Assembly: GCA_030671005.1 (NCBI GenBank)
Contig: DAOVAN010000003.1
Span: 1-44,446, forward strand
Origin: Caldifarciminota bacterium
GTDB lineage: Bacteria; Hydrothermota; Tepidihabitantia; SM23-42
Reading direction: 5' to 3'
DNA: 44,446 nucleotides
The notes beneath the pieces were generated by a model. It did not search any database and was not told the origin of the DNA. It worked only from the letters and a program-made list of their open reading frames with translations. A program made the translations under genes and the position numbers. This document shows positions 18,636 to 27,605 of the stretch, in pieces. How positions within the stretch are numbered: the stretch's first letter is position 1; every line of letters starts with the position of its first letter.

Positions 18636-20068
18636 CTTAACACCTCTCCTTTCTCTATACGGTAGCCATTGATGAAATCAAGAGCCGAGATGACTTTCCT
18701 GCCCTCTGGCTTGACCTCACGCAACACGAGCGACCTGTTGCCAGCACCGACATACAATTTCTTGTCTTCCACCGCGAGCAATCCCGGTGGCAATTTCCTA
18801 TCCCCGAGTTCTGCCCGTGTTATCATCAACTCTTTCTTACGAAAACACGTTCTCGCGCCAGGTCGTGGAGACAAGGCACGTATCTGATTGTGTATCTTCA
18901 CTGCCTCTCGCTGCCAATCGATGACCAGCTCTTCCTTTTTCAACTTCGGCGCATATGATGCTTTTGCACTCTGCTGCTTCGTCGTTGGACAATTACCCGA
19001 TTCGGCCGCGCGTAGTACAGCGATGATCATACCAGCACCGAGGTTCGCAAGTTTATCGGCCAGCGAACCGAAAGTGTCATCCTTCTCGATCGGAATCTCC
19101 TGCTGGGCGAGCATGTCGCCGTGATCGATCTTTTCATCCATAAAGAAAATCGTAATTCCGGTCTTGTCCTCTCCGTCCATGATGGCTCTTTGAATAGGCG
19201 CCGCACCCCGATAGCGCGGTAACAATGATGGATGAATATTGATTCCGCCGGACCGGGCGACCTGGAGCAATCGTCTACTGAGAATATGCCCATAAGCAGA
19301 AAGCACAAATATGTCAGGCTCCATCTGCGACAACGTCTTGATGAAATCATCACTATTCGGGTCATCAGGCATATACACATTCAATCCCGCGTTCTTTGCC
19401 CACTGTGCTACTCTCGGTAGAGACGTTCGCAGTCCCCTGCCTCTGGGTCTCGGTTTTGATATGACGACACCTAAGATCTCAAACCCCTCGTGGACACACT
19501 GTGCTATTGGTAATGAGAAGTCAGTGCTGCCGAAAAGCAATATCTTCATCAAGCGTTGCGAATCCTGTGCCTTTTCTGCAATATCTTCCACGTACTTCTC
19601 TACTTTCTCTTTTTCCGTATCCGCTGCGTGATCAATAAACAGAACACCATCCAAGTGATCCAATTCATGCATCGCCGCCCGAGCCAGAATCCCGGTTAGG
19701 TCAAGGACAAAACCCTCATTGTACAAACTCTTTGCATAGACACGGACCTTCTCCGGTCGGGCGATTCTCAAATAGAGCTCAGGAAAACTCAAGCATCCTT
19801 CCTCATCTACTACTTCGCCTTCCTTATTAAGCACAACCGGGTTTATGAAAGCCACGGGCTCTGGCTGTTCTTCGCTCGGGGCTGCATTCATAACGAATAT
19901 CCTATACTCTGAACCAATCTGATTCGCCGCGAGGCCAACCCCATCTTCCTGGAGCATGATTTCTATCAATTTGTCGATCAGTTGGAAAATCTCCTCGCCA
20001 ATTTTCTCCACGGGTGCAGTTTTTTTTCTCAAGTTTGACGCCGGGTATTTCAAAACTGCAGTTGACAA
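18632..20068 (-). CDS. fused peptide deformylase - methionyl-tRNA formyltransferase
   Basis: One 478-aa ORF. Def motifs GVGLAANQIG, EGCLSFPE, MHELDHLDG, then Fmt motifs MKILLFGSTDF, INIHPSLLPRYRGAAPIQRAI, TGITIFFMDEKIDHGDML. TTG start. Confidence 0.93.
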   Translation of the reverse strand: MSTAVLKYPASNLRKKTAPVEKIGEEIFQLIDKLIEIMLQEDGVGLAANQIGSEYRIFVMNAAPSEEQPEPVAFINPVVLNKEGEVVDEEGCLSFPELYLRIARPEKVRVYAKSLYNEGFVLDLTGILARAAMHELDHLDGVLFIDHAADTEKEKVEKYVEDIAEKAQDSQRLMKILLFGSTDFSLPIAQCVHEGFEILGVVISKPRPRGRGLRTSLPRVAQWAKNAGLNVYMPDDPNSDDFIKTLSQMEPDIFVLSAYGHILSRRLLQVARSGGINIHPSLLPRYRGAAPIQRAIMDGEDKTGITIFFMDEKIDHGDMLAQQEIPIEKDDTFGSLADKLANLGAGMIIAVLRAAESGNCPTTKQQSAKASYAPKLKKEELVIDWQREAVKIHNQIRALSPRPGARTCFRKKELMITRAELGDRKLPPGLLAVEDKKLYVGAGNRSLVLREVKPEGRKVISALDFINGYRIEKGEVLR

Positions 20069-20112
20069 TTTCTACTCCGTGTTATTAAACTAGGACTACA
20101 AACCCTTTTACC

Positions 20113-20418
20113 TCAACTACCGCTGGGGTTCAATTTATTTGTGATGTGCCCTTTTTCTAATTCAATCTTCACACCATCTGCGATCAAAAGAGTAATGGTG
20201 TGATCTTTGATATTGGTTATCGTGCCATGGATGCCAGATGAGGTCACAACACGATCGCCTTTCTGTAAATCTGCAACCAATTGCTGATGTTTTTTCTGTT
20301 TCCTCTGCTGCGGTAGAATCAAGAGAAAATAGAAAACGACGAAAATAAGAATCAAGGGCAGCAAACCCATGATCGGATTTCCCTGTCCTGAACTCTGGCC
20401 AATTAAGAAAAAAATCAT
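20113..20418 (-). CDS. yajC: preprotein translocase subunit YajC
   Basis: FYFLLILPQQRKQKKHQQLVADLQKGDRVVTSSGIHGTI. Confidence 0.93.
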   Translation of the reverse strand: MIFFLIGQSSGQGNPIMGLLPLILIFVVFYFLLILPQQRKQKKHQQLVADLQKGDRVVTSSGIHGTITNIKDHTITLLIADGVKIELEKGHITNKLNPSGS

Positions 20419-20435
20419 AGTCAGCTCCTTTGACG

Positions 20436-20463
20436 ATTATACAGATTATAGGAGCTGAGTCAA
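20436..20463 (-). promoter_or_regulatory. yajC promoter
   Basis: Minus strand TTGACT (20463-20458), 16-bp spacer, TATAAT (20441-20436). An 8-bp inverted repeat, cagctcct/aggagctg (20422-20429/20450-20457), brackets the -10. Confidence 0.7.
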
Positions 20464-20474
20464 GCCATGCGCAC

Positions 20475-20588
20475 CTGGGGTCAGGTCTCTACTTTGAACA
20501 TAACACTAGTTGTTACGTAAGTAACAATCCAGGATTTTATGATTCCCTGAGGTACCTGGTTATGTTCAAAGTAGAGACCTGACCCCAG
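20475..20588. mobile_element. short non-autonomous palindromic element (MITE/REP-like)
   Basis: Perfect 30-bp terminal inverted repeats CTGGGGTCAGGTCTCTACTTTGAACATAAC (20475-20504 vs 20559-20588) plus internal hairpin TTGTTAC-GTAA-GTAACAA (20510-20527). Confidence 0.75.
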
Positions 20589-20606
20589 TAAGGAAAGGTG
20601 GAGCTA

Positions 20607-20634
20607 TTGACTTTCACCCCCTTTTCCGTAGAAT
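20607..20634 (+). promoter_or_regulatory. nnr promoter (leaderless architecture)
   Basis: TTGACT (20607-20612), 16 bp, TAGAAT (20629-20634); GTG start codon 6 nt later at 20641. Confidence 0.65.
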
Positions 20635-20640
20635 TGTACT

Positions 20641-22194
20641 GTGAGAGTAGTCAGTAATGCCGAGATGGCTAAAATCGATGCCTGGACGATCAGCAAATTA
20701 GGCATTCCTGGTACTGTCCTCATGGAGAACGCAGGCCGGGGTTGTGTCGACGTGCTGGAGAATTATTTTGGGCTAGAGGACATCAAGGCATTGATCATCT
20801 GCGGCAAGGGCAACAACGGCGGCGACGGGTTGGTTGTCGCTCGGCATCTGCACAACCGTGGTGCAGAAGTGAAAATCGCACTGCTTGGCAACGAAAGTGA
20901 TTTGAAAGGCGACGCGCTCCTCAATTACAAGATCGCCAAGAAGGCAGACTACGACATAAGGCATGCCACAAACATCAATATCCTGAAGAACGTATACCGG
21001 ACATTCGCTCCGAACGTCATCATCGATGCGATATTTGGCACTGGTTTCCAAGGCACACCCAAAGGAATCTACTACGGAGCGATCGAACTAATGAACAGCG
21101 CCGAAGCATTCATTCTATCAATTGATATCCCTTCCGGTATCAACGGCGATGACGGGCAATTCCAGAAGACATGCGTCATTGCCGACGCGACCGCTACCAT
21201 GTGTCTGCCAAAGAGAGGAAACTATCTGTATCCGGGCCGGGCCTTTTGTGGAGACCTGTACACCATCGACATAGGTGTCCCCTACGAGCTCATCAACAAT
21301 GATTTTCCCCAGGTAACCGAATACGATGACATTCTTTCACTCATTCCCTATCGACCGCCCGACGGTAACAAGGGGACATTTGGTCAGGTTCTCATCGTAG
21401 CAGGCGCACGCGGTTTTTCTGGCGCTGCGGCAATGGCTGCTCACGCGGCGCTCAAGGTGGGTGCCGGGCTTGTCCGCCTGGCCGCGCCCCGAGGCATCAT
21501 AGATGCCCTCGAAGCAAAGCTGCTGGAAGTCGTCAAGATACCTCTGGAACAGACTCCGGCAGAAACCATCAGTCCAAAGGCGATAGAGAACTTACAACCT
21601 TTTCTGAAAGGCAGTGAAGCAATCGTAATCGGGCCGGGTATAACGACACATCCTGAAACCGCTGAATTCATCCATGATATCTTGCCTAAAATAGGAGTAC
21701 CCTTGATCATTGATGCCGATGCAATCAATATCGTCGCGCAAGACTCCAGTCTACTGAAGAAAATCAGGGTCCCATTCATACTGACCCCGCATCCTGGTGA
21801 ATTGGCCAGGTTGATCAATATGACACCCCGCGCGATCAACCGAAGAAGAATTGACCTGGCAATAGAGTGTGCCCGGAAGTTCAAATGCATTCTGGTACTC
21901 AAGGGAGCTCCTACCGTGATCGCCGATCCCGACGGCAAGACGTATGTGAATCCGACTGGTAATTCGGGCCTCGCTTCGGCCGGTTCTGGAGATGTCTTGG
22001 TCGGAATGATCGCCGGTTTCTTGGGACAGGGGAAATCACCACTCCATGCCGCCGTCACAGCTGTTTTCCTACACGGCTTATGTGCTGACCTCGCGATGGA
22101 GGAGAGTAACGAATATGCCCTGACTGCCAACGACCTAATCGACCAGACGCCAGGAGCGATGAATTATCTCTTAAGGAGAGAATTTGCAGATTAG
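20641..22194 (+). CDS. nnr: bifunctional NAD(P)H-hydrate epimerase / ADP-dependent NAD(P)H-hydrate dehydratase
   Basis: GKGNNGGDGLVVARHL (epimerase); LTPHPGELARL, GNSGLASAGSGDVLVGMIAGFLGQG (dehydratase). Confidence 0.93.
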   Translation: MRVVSNAEMAKIDAWTISKLGIPGTVLMENAGRGCVDVLENYFGLEDIKALIICGKGNNGGDGLVVARHLHNRGAEVKIALLGNESDLKGDALLNYKIAKKADYDIRHATNINILKNVYRTFAPNVIIDAIFGTGFQGTPKGIYYGAIELMNSAEAFILSIDIPSGINGDDGQFQKTCVIADATATMCLPKRGNYLYPGRAFCGDLYTIDIGVPYELINNDFPQVTEYDDILSLIPYRPPDGNKGTFGQVLIVAGARGFSGAAAMAAHAALKVGAGLVRLAAPRGIIDALEAKLLEVVKIPLEQTPAETISPKAIENLQPFLKGSEAIVIGPGITTHPETAEFIHDILPKIGVPLIIDADAINIVAQDSSLLKKIRVPFILTPHPGELARLINMTPRAINRRRIDLAIECARKFKCILVLKGAPTVIADPDGKTYVNPTGNSGLASAGSGDVLVGMIAGFLGQGKSPLHAAVTAVFLHGLCADLAMEESNEYALTANDLIDQTPGAMNYLLRREFAD

Positions 22195-22200
22195 AATGTG

Positions 22201-23661
22201 ATGATAAGTTTTTTACTTTGTTTTTTGGTACACACTACCATCTATCCACAAAACGCAGTATGGGACCATTACACAATAATCCCACCCCTCGGCACCGTGA
22301 AATCAATCGCCGCCTCTAATCTGCATGTCTACGCGATCAGTGACAACTACCTTTTGTTCATAAATAAGCAGAATTTTACTTTCGAAAAGTCAGTATATTT
22401 TAATTGCGAGCCGCGTCTGGTGGGTTATGATCGTTACACCAACGACCTCTGGATAGTCTGCCGCGACACCATCATCCGCTTCACGACAACGACCTACACC
22501 CTGCGCAAGCATCCTATCACTTTCCGGGTATACAGATTTGCCATCGACGCCAGCAATCTGTATGTCGAGACTACAGTGACGACTGAAAAGTATGCCATCA
22601 ATAAAACAACGGGTGCAATATCCAGAGTCAACACCTTCCCCAAAGATCTCTATTGGTATAAGAGAACGACGGCAACTGACATCCGTAAACATCCATTCTT
22701 GAATCCATACTACTATTATGATGATGCTAATATGTCACAACTACCCTTTCAACAATATCCCATAACGGCGCTATACGATGATGGCATGTATCTCTATGTA
22801 GGCACTGACCATTATGGTATTCTAAGATACCACACAATTTCATGGCAGAGTCAACGTATTGTACACGGACCACTGGATGGATTTATCAAGAGGATAAGAA
22901 AAGACGGCGAGACGATATATTTCCTCTCCACGTCAGGACTTTCGTATTTCATACGGGACGCCAAAAACTGGCAATATCTCCGCCTGGACGACATGGCAAC
23001 CGACTTCGTTGTATTTAATAGCGATCTATTTCTCGCAACACGTAACCAAGTCATGAGGACAACTGGGGTGCTCGAATTTCCCTTTAGTGATATGCGTACC
23101 GATATTTTGTCACTGGGCACGGACGACATCAGCATGTACATCGGAACGCGTTCTGGATCGTTCAGAATATTCAAGGGTAGCAACGATGTGCTGCAATTCG
23201 GTCCGGATCGATACGCTGTATATTCTATCTACCCTACTGAAGAAGCTGTGTACTTTGGCGGGGAATTCGCATTATACAAATTCGAAAAAAGCAACGCCGA
23301 ATGGTCAACCGTGCTCAATTTCGGGATCAAGAAAATCGTGGGCATGCATGCTGGGATATACGCACTGGGCACAAACAACCAAATAATCCAATACCGGCCC
23401 GCCGGCTCTGATACGCTCGATGCTGACACCAGCTGGACACTACTGCCATATTTCAATATCTACGATGTTGACGCCGGTGATGAGGTGGTGTATTGCGCCA
23501 CCTACTCGGGCATCTATTATTACGATCCCTCAACCATGCAGTACAGAGTGATATACAATCTACCACGTATCAAGTACGACTACGTCTTTGTTGTCGAAGA
23601 TAACATACTCGCAATAACCGAGGGCACGATATATGCACTGCCCGTGGAACACCGTGATTAG
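22201..23661 (+). CDS. secreted beta-propeller-like hypothetical protein
   Basis: Signal-peptide-like N-terminus and repeated short beta-rich segments (e.g. LYVGTDHYGILRY, MYIGTRSGSFRIF). Confidence 0.55.
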   Translation: MISFLLCFLVHTTIYPQNAVWDHYTIIPPLGTVKSIAASNLHVYAISDNYLLFINKQNFTFEKSVYFNCEPRLVGYDRYTNDLWIVCRDTIIRFTTTTYTLRKHPITFRVYRFAIDASNLYVETTVTTEKYAINKTTGAISRVNTFPKDLYWYKRTTATDIRKHPFLNPYYYYDDANMSQLPFQQYPITALYDDGMYLYVGTDHYGILRYHTISWQSQRIVHGPLDGFIKRIRKDGETIYFLSTSGLSYFIRDAKNWQYLRLDDMATDFVVFNSDLFLATRNQVMRTTGVLEFPFSDMRTDILSLGTDDISMYIGTRSGSFRIFKGSNDVLQFGPDRYAVYSIYPTEEAVYFGGEFALYKFEKSNAEWSTVLNFGIKKIVGMHAGIYALGTNNQIIQYRPAGSDTLDADTSWTLLPYFNIYDVDAGDEVVYCATYSGIYYYDPSTMQYRVIYNLPRIKYDYVFVVEDNILAITEGTIYALPVEHRD

Positions 23662-23691
23662 AGCACATACCTCTCTGGGGCTTCGGCATTA

Positions 23692-24396
23692 ATGAGCGAA
23701 AAACGGACAACATTCATCGACCACCTGGAGGAACTCAGGAAGAGAATACTATATTCTGTTGCCGGCGTCGGAATATTCGCAATTGTTGGCTTCTTCTTTG
23801 CCAAGAAGTTCTTGAGCATCATAATCCAGAGGGCATCCTTGGGAACCACATACTTCTTCGCACCCGCAGAAGCTTTCATTACTCAGATCAAGGTGGCTCT
23901 GTTCTTGGGCGTGGTCATTTCCTTTCCCTTCTTGCTTTATCAAACCTGGACGTTTATCGGACCCGGATTGACCAAGAGCGAAAGAAAAATCTCATTGAGC
24001 TACATAGGTTCAGGACTAGTACTTTTCGCCGTTGGTATCTCATTCGGCTATTACATACTCATACCCTTTGGCCTCAAATTCCTGCTCTCTTTCGGCAGCG
24101 AGGCCATTCAACCCCTTATGAATATCGGAAAGTACATAAACTTTTTCCTCTGGTGTCTCTTAGGAAGCGGCTTGCTGTTCCAACTACCGCTTCTCATTTT
24201 CTTTCTGATGCGACTGGGCATCCTGGATGTCGATACAGTCAGGCGCCACAGGGCTGAAGCGATTGTCGCCATCCTTGTGCTATGTGCGGTCGTCACCCCC
24301 ACGGGTGATTTTTTTACATTGCTGTTGTTATCTGTGCCCCTATTAATACTCTTTGAGCTCAGTATCCTTGCCGCAAGGCTGTCGAAGAAGAGCTAG
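23692..24396 (+). CDS. tatC: Sec-independent translocase TatC
   Basis: FIDHLEELRKRI, FLLYQTWTFIGPGLTKSER, VVTPTGDFFTLLLLSVPLLILFE. Confidence 0.95.
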   Translation: MSEKRTTFIDHLEELRKRILYSVAGVGIFAIVGFFFAKKFLSIIIQRASLGTTYFFAPAEAFITQIKVALFLGVVISFPFLLYQTWTFIGPGLTKSERKISLSYIGSGLVLFAVGISFGYYILIPFGLKFLLSFGSEAIQPLMNIGKYINFFLWCLLGSGLLFQLPLLIFFLMRLGILDVDTVRRHRAEAIVAILVLCAVVTPTGDFFTLLLLSVPLLILFELSILAARLSKKS

Positions 24397-24456
24397 TACA
24401 TTAGAATTAAACCTTCCCACTAACCCACTGCGTCAAATTCTGTAAAAGGAGGAACA

Positions 24457-25374
24457 ATGAAGTACGCAGGCCTACTATTACTCATGCCGTTGATCCTGGC
24501 ATTCATGGTGAGTTGTACAAAGGACGAGGACGAGGCGTCGATTCAGGATCTCCTCGAGTCTTCATGGTATGTCGCAAATGGCGCCCTTCACAGTCACGAT
24601 GATAGCACAAATGTCCCCAGAGGCGGCACGAATACGCTTGACCTGGTCGATACCATACCTTATGTCAGGTGGGTACGGTGGATCGAAAGACCCGTGATCC
24701 GTGAATACGACATAGTTGTAATCGGTGACAGCGCCGATGTGACGATACGTGCCTATTTTCATGGCGCACACCCGGGCTATGGTTTCTTCGTCAATAATGA
24801 TCCCATGGGACCGGTTTACCAGCGCGCCATCGCCGACAGCGCAATTCGCAGGGTCAAACTGTGGAAGAACGAAAATGGACGCTGGCGCATCGCAAGCCTC
24901 ACCGTAGCTGATATTTACACTGAAAATACCGATCATCCCGTGACCATTAGCGAAATTAGTGCGCTCGTTGCAAGCCGGAATTACGAATTCATCGTGAATA
25001 GTACGGACACCTATTTCGAGAGAAATGAACTACCCATATTCTATCCCAGCGACACGGTTGAGGTGACTGTCACATGTAGTGCCCAAGACGATTCCACGTG
25101 GGCGTTCCTGCATCATGGCACAGGACACCGACCAGGGTTCGGGCATCATATCCGGCAGCCGTTTTACCGCGAAGACATGAACACCTTCACCCGCACCTGG
25201 ATTATCGCTCATGACAGCATCATTGTCACACCTGCAGTCAGACACAGCGCGGTCGATGTCCTGGGCTGGCAGACTCTGTTTGCTGCCGATAATGCCACAT
25301 ATTATTCACGTGCCTGGTGTCTACCCTACATTGTTTTACAGCCGGGTGAGGAATTACCCGAGGACGAAGAATAA
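24457..25374 (+). CDS. hypothetical lipoprotein
   Basis: Signal peptide with lipobox-like FMVSC; SD AAGGAGG; no recognised domain. Confidence 0.7.
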   Translation: MKYAGLLLLMPLILAFMVSCTKDEDEASIQDLLESSWYVANGALHSHDDSTNVPRGGTNTLDLVDTIPYVRWVRWIERPVIREYDIVVIGDSADVTIRAYFHGAHPGYGFFVNNDPMGPVYQRAIADSAIRRVKLWKNENGRWRIASLTVADIYTENTDHPVTISEISALVASRNYEFIVNSTDTYFERNELPIFYPSDTVEVTVTCSAQDDSTWAFLHHGTGHRPGFGHHIRQPFYREDMNTFTRTWIIAHDSIIVTPAVRHSAVDVLGWQTLFAADNATYYSRAWCLPYIVLQPGEELPEDEE

Positions 25375-25382
25375 CATATCAC

Positions 25383-25408
25383 GGAAGGGGCATTGGAATG
25401 CCCCTTCC
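25383..25408. terminator. strong hairpin, probable terminator of the nnr-tatC-lipoprotein block
   Basis: GGAAGGGGCATT-GG-AATGCCCCTTCC, 12-bp perfect stem shortly after the stop at 25374; lacks a clear T-tract. Confidence 0.6.
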
Positions 25409-25459
25409 CTTCACACCCCACACCTCGTGTCGCACTCTTAGACCCTGGGACTTTTGACT

Positions 25460-25664
25460 CTTCGACTCTGTAACTCCTGCTCTATCTCACCCCGCACCTT
25501 TTCTGACGCCAAAACTTCAACCCTATGATATCTTCGTACGGCATGCGTGATTCAGTTCCCATAACCCAAAAAACTGTGAAGTAAGGGTTCGGATGAAACT
25601 CTTCGACTTTTCGACCCTTCGACTCTGTAACTCCTGCTCTATCTCACCCCGCACCTTTTCTGAC
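25460..25664. repeat. 48-bp direct repeat pair
   Basis: cttcgactctgtaactcctgctctatctcaccccgcaccttttctgac at 25460-25507 and 25617-25664. Confidence 0.9.
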
Positions 25665-25866
25665 ACTGAAACCTCAACCGTACACCGTTTTACGCGGTGT
25701 ACACAATGCATTTCGAGGTATCCAAAGAAGCCCTCAAACAAAGGTGCGGGGTCTCCGCTACGCTCCGATATCCCGCACGAATTTTGCTCAAATCACTGAT
25801 TTGGTTGTAAAATTCAGTGTCCCGAATCTCTCCGAGATGAGGGGAATCCCGTATCACGTATTTTCC

Positions 25867-25895
25867 TTGACTTTGGAGTACTTTTGCAATATAAT
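25867..25895 (+). promoter_or_regulatory. promoter for tRNA-Ala and downstream genes
   Basis: TTGACT (25867-25872), 17 bp, TATAAT (25890-25895). Confidence 0.75.
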
Positions 25896-25932
25896 TTCTT
25901 TAAATTAAGTTTAGATTAAGTGACTAATATCC

Positions 25933-26005
25933 GGGGCCGTAGCCCAGTTGGGAGAGCGCTTGACTGGCAGTCAAGAGGTCACGGGTTCGAATCCCGTCGG
26001 CTCCA
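25933..26005 (+). tRNA. tRNA-Ala (anticodon GGC)
   Basis: 73-nt cloverleaf: GGGGCCG/CGGCTCC acceptor with G3-U70 (Ala identity), loop CTGGCAG, T-arm ACGGGTTCGAATCCCGT; CCA not encoded. Confidence 0.95.
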
Positions 26006-26034
26006 TAATGAAAATAAGCGAAATGGAGGCAAAG

Positions 26035-27246
26035 ATGAAAAGAGCGATTATAGGTGTCGGTCTTGTGATACTTGTCACAACGAGCCTATTCTTATGTTGT
26101 GCGCCAAGTCAAACGGTCAAGGAACCGGATACCCAAAAAACAAGTGCTGAGAATCAAGAAGAAGCACAGCAATATTATTCTATTGGCTTTGAATACTACA
26201 AACAGGGTAACTATGACGAAGCAATAAAATATTTCAACAAGGCGATAGAGACGACGCCAGGTTTCTACGCTGCGTACATTGCCAAAGCTAAGGCATACCG
26301 TGCTAAGATGGACATAGTTTCTGCTGAAGCTTCTTATAACGAAGCAAAGAACGTCGATCCAAAAGACCCCCGTGCATACGAGGGTCTCGGTGCTTTATAC
26401 GCTGAATTGAAACGCTTCGGTGAAGCAATGACCGAGTACGAGAGTGGTCTTAGCGTCAATTCAACCAATGTAAACCTACTCAACGGCCTCGGATATGTCT
26501 ACAAAGAACTGGGGCAATACACCAAGTCCATCGATTATTATGACAAGAGTCTCACATATGAACCTGAAAACCTGAGTACTCAGTATGCAATTGCCGACGT
26601 ATATATTCAAATGAATCAACCTGACCGGGCCGTATCATATCTAAAGGACATTGTCACCAAGAAACCCGACAACATGGAAGTCGTTGAGAAACTTGCCGAA
26701 ACGTTGCTCCAGCTGAAGCGATATGATGAAGCAGCCAAAGAGTACACAAAGCTAATTGAGAACAAACCCGACAACTACTACTATCACATAAAATTGGGTG
26801 AAGCGTATCATCGGCAAAAAAAGTATCAAGCAGCAGATCAGGAATTCCAGACCGCCCGCCGCTTGGCACCGGAAAAAGCACTGCCCCTTTACTATCTTGT
26901 TGATTTGAATATCGCCCGGGGTAAATATAGTGCTGCCGAAACGCTCGCCAAGGAAGCTCTAAAAATCGAACCTAACAACCTCTACGCCTACCTGCTATTG
27001 GGCGATATCTATGGTCGCAGGGGTCTTATTGGACGTAATCAATGGGTCAAAAACAAAAGCACAAAGAATTGCAACATATTAAACAACGCCTTGAGCTATA
27101 TGAGATCCGGTATTTCATATTATACGAAGGCAAAACCTGATGCTCAATGCTCCCAGTATTGTACCAATGAGATCAAGCGTCTCAGCAACTTCATCGATGA
27201 ACTCGAGGAAGACAAGTGGTTCTATTGTAAAGGCGGGTCCCAATGA
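26035..27246 (+). CDS. TPR-repeat lipoprotein
   Basis: Start MKRAIIGVGLVILVTTSLFLCC at 26035 with GGAGG SD; multiple TPRs (YYKQGNYDEAIKYFNKAIETTPGFYAAYIAKAKAY). Confidence 0.88.
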   Translation: MKRAIIGVGLVILVTTSLFLCCAPSQTVKEPDTQKTSAENQEEAQQYYSIGFEYYKQGNYDEAIKYFNKAIETTPGFYAAYIAKAKAYRAKMDIVSAEASYNEAKNVDPKDPRAYEGLGALYAELKRFGEAMTEYESGLSVNSTNVNLLNGLGYVYKELGQYTKSIDYYDKSLTYEPENLSTQYAIADVYIQMNQPDRAVSYLKDIVTKKPDNMEVVEKLAETLLQLKRYDEAAKEYTKLIENKPDNYYYHIKLGEAYHRQKKYQAADQEFQTARRLAPEKALPLYYLVDLNIARGKYSAAETLAKEALKIEPNNLYAYLLLGDIYGRRGLIGRNQWVKNKSTKNCNILNNALSYMRSGISYYTKAKPDAQCSQYCTNEIKRLSNFIDELEEDKWFYCKGGSQ

Positions 27247-27605
27247 ACAGAGGAATCTCTGGCTTCGGTGCCATATTCCTGATCATCATACTCATGGTCA
27301 TTGGTTATACCGGATATCAAGTCGCTCGCCTTCACTTCAGCCATGGTTCAATAAGTGGAAAGGTCGAGACCATAGTACGCATCGGTCCAGTCCAGAATGA
27401 TGAAATGATACGGGAAGAGTTGATAAGAGCCGCCACAGAAATGAATGTTATGCTCATACCAGAAAACATTTGGATAGATCATTCCAAGTCCGATTCCTTT
27501 CGAATCTGCGTCGAATACGAAGATTCATCGAGCATCTTTGGTGTCTTCACATACAGCCGTAGGTTCAAGGTCGACAAGGTCGCACCTATTCAACTGAATT
27601 ACTGA
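27243..27605 (+). CDS. small membrane-anchored hypothetical protein
   Basis: N-terminal TM FGAIFLIIILMVIGYTGYQVARL; overlaps both neighbouring genes. Confidence 0.7.
   Translation: MNRGISGFGAIFLIIILMVIGYTGYQVARLHFSHGSISGKVETIVRIGPVQNDEMIREELIRAATEMNVMLIPENIWIDHSKSDSFRICVEYEDSSSIFGVFTYSRRFKVDKVAPIQLNY

Noticed and set aside
21441-22130. 229-aa minus-strand ORF opposite nnr
   Set aside because: Fully antisense to a well-supported nnr gene; shadow ORF.
25948-26034. Upstream extension of the TPR lipoprotein ORF (start at 25948)
   Set aside because: It would translate through tRNA-Ala; the signal peptide and SD support the start at 26035.
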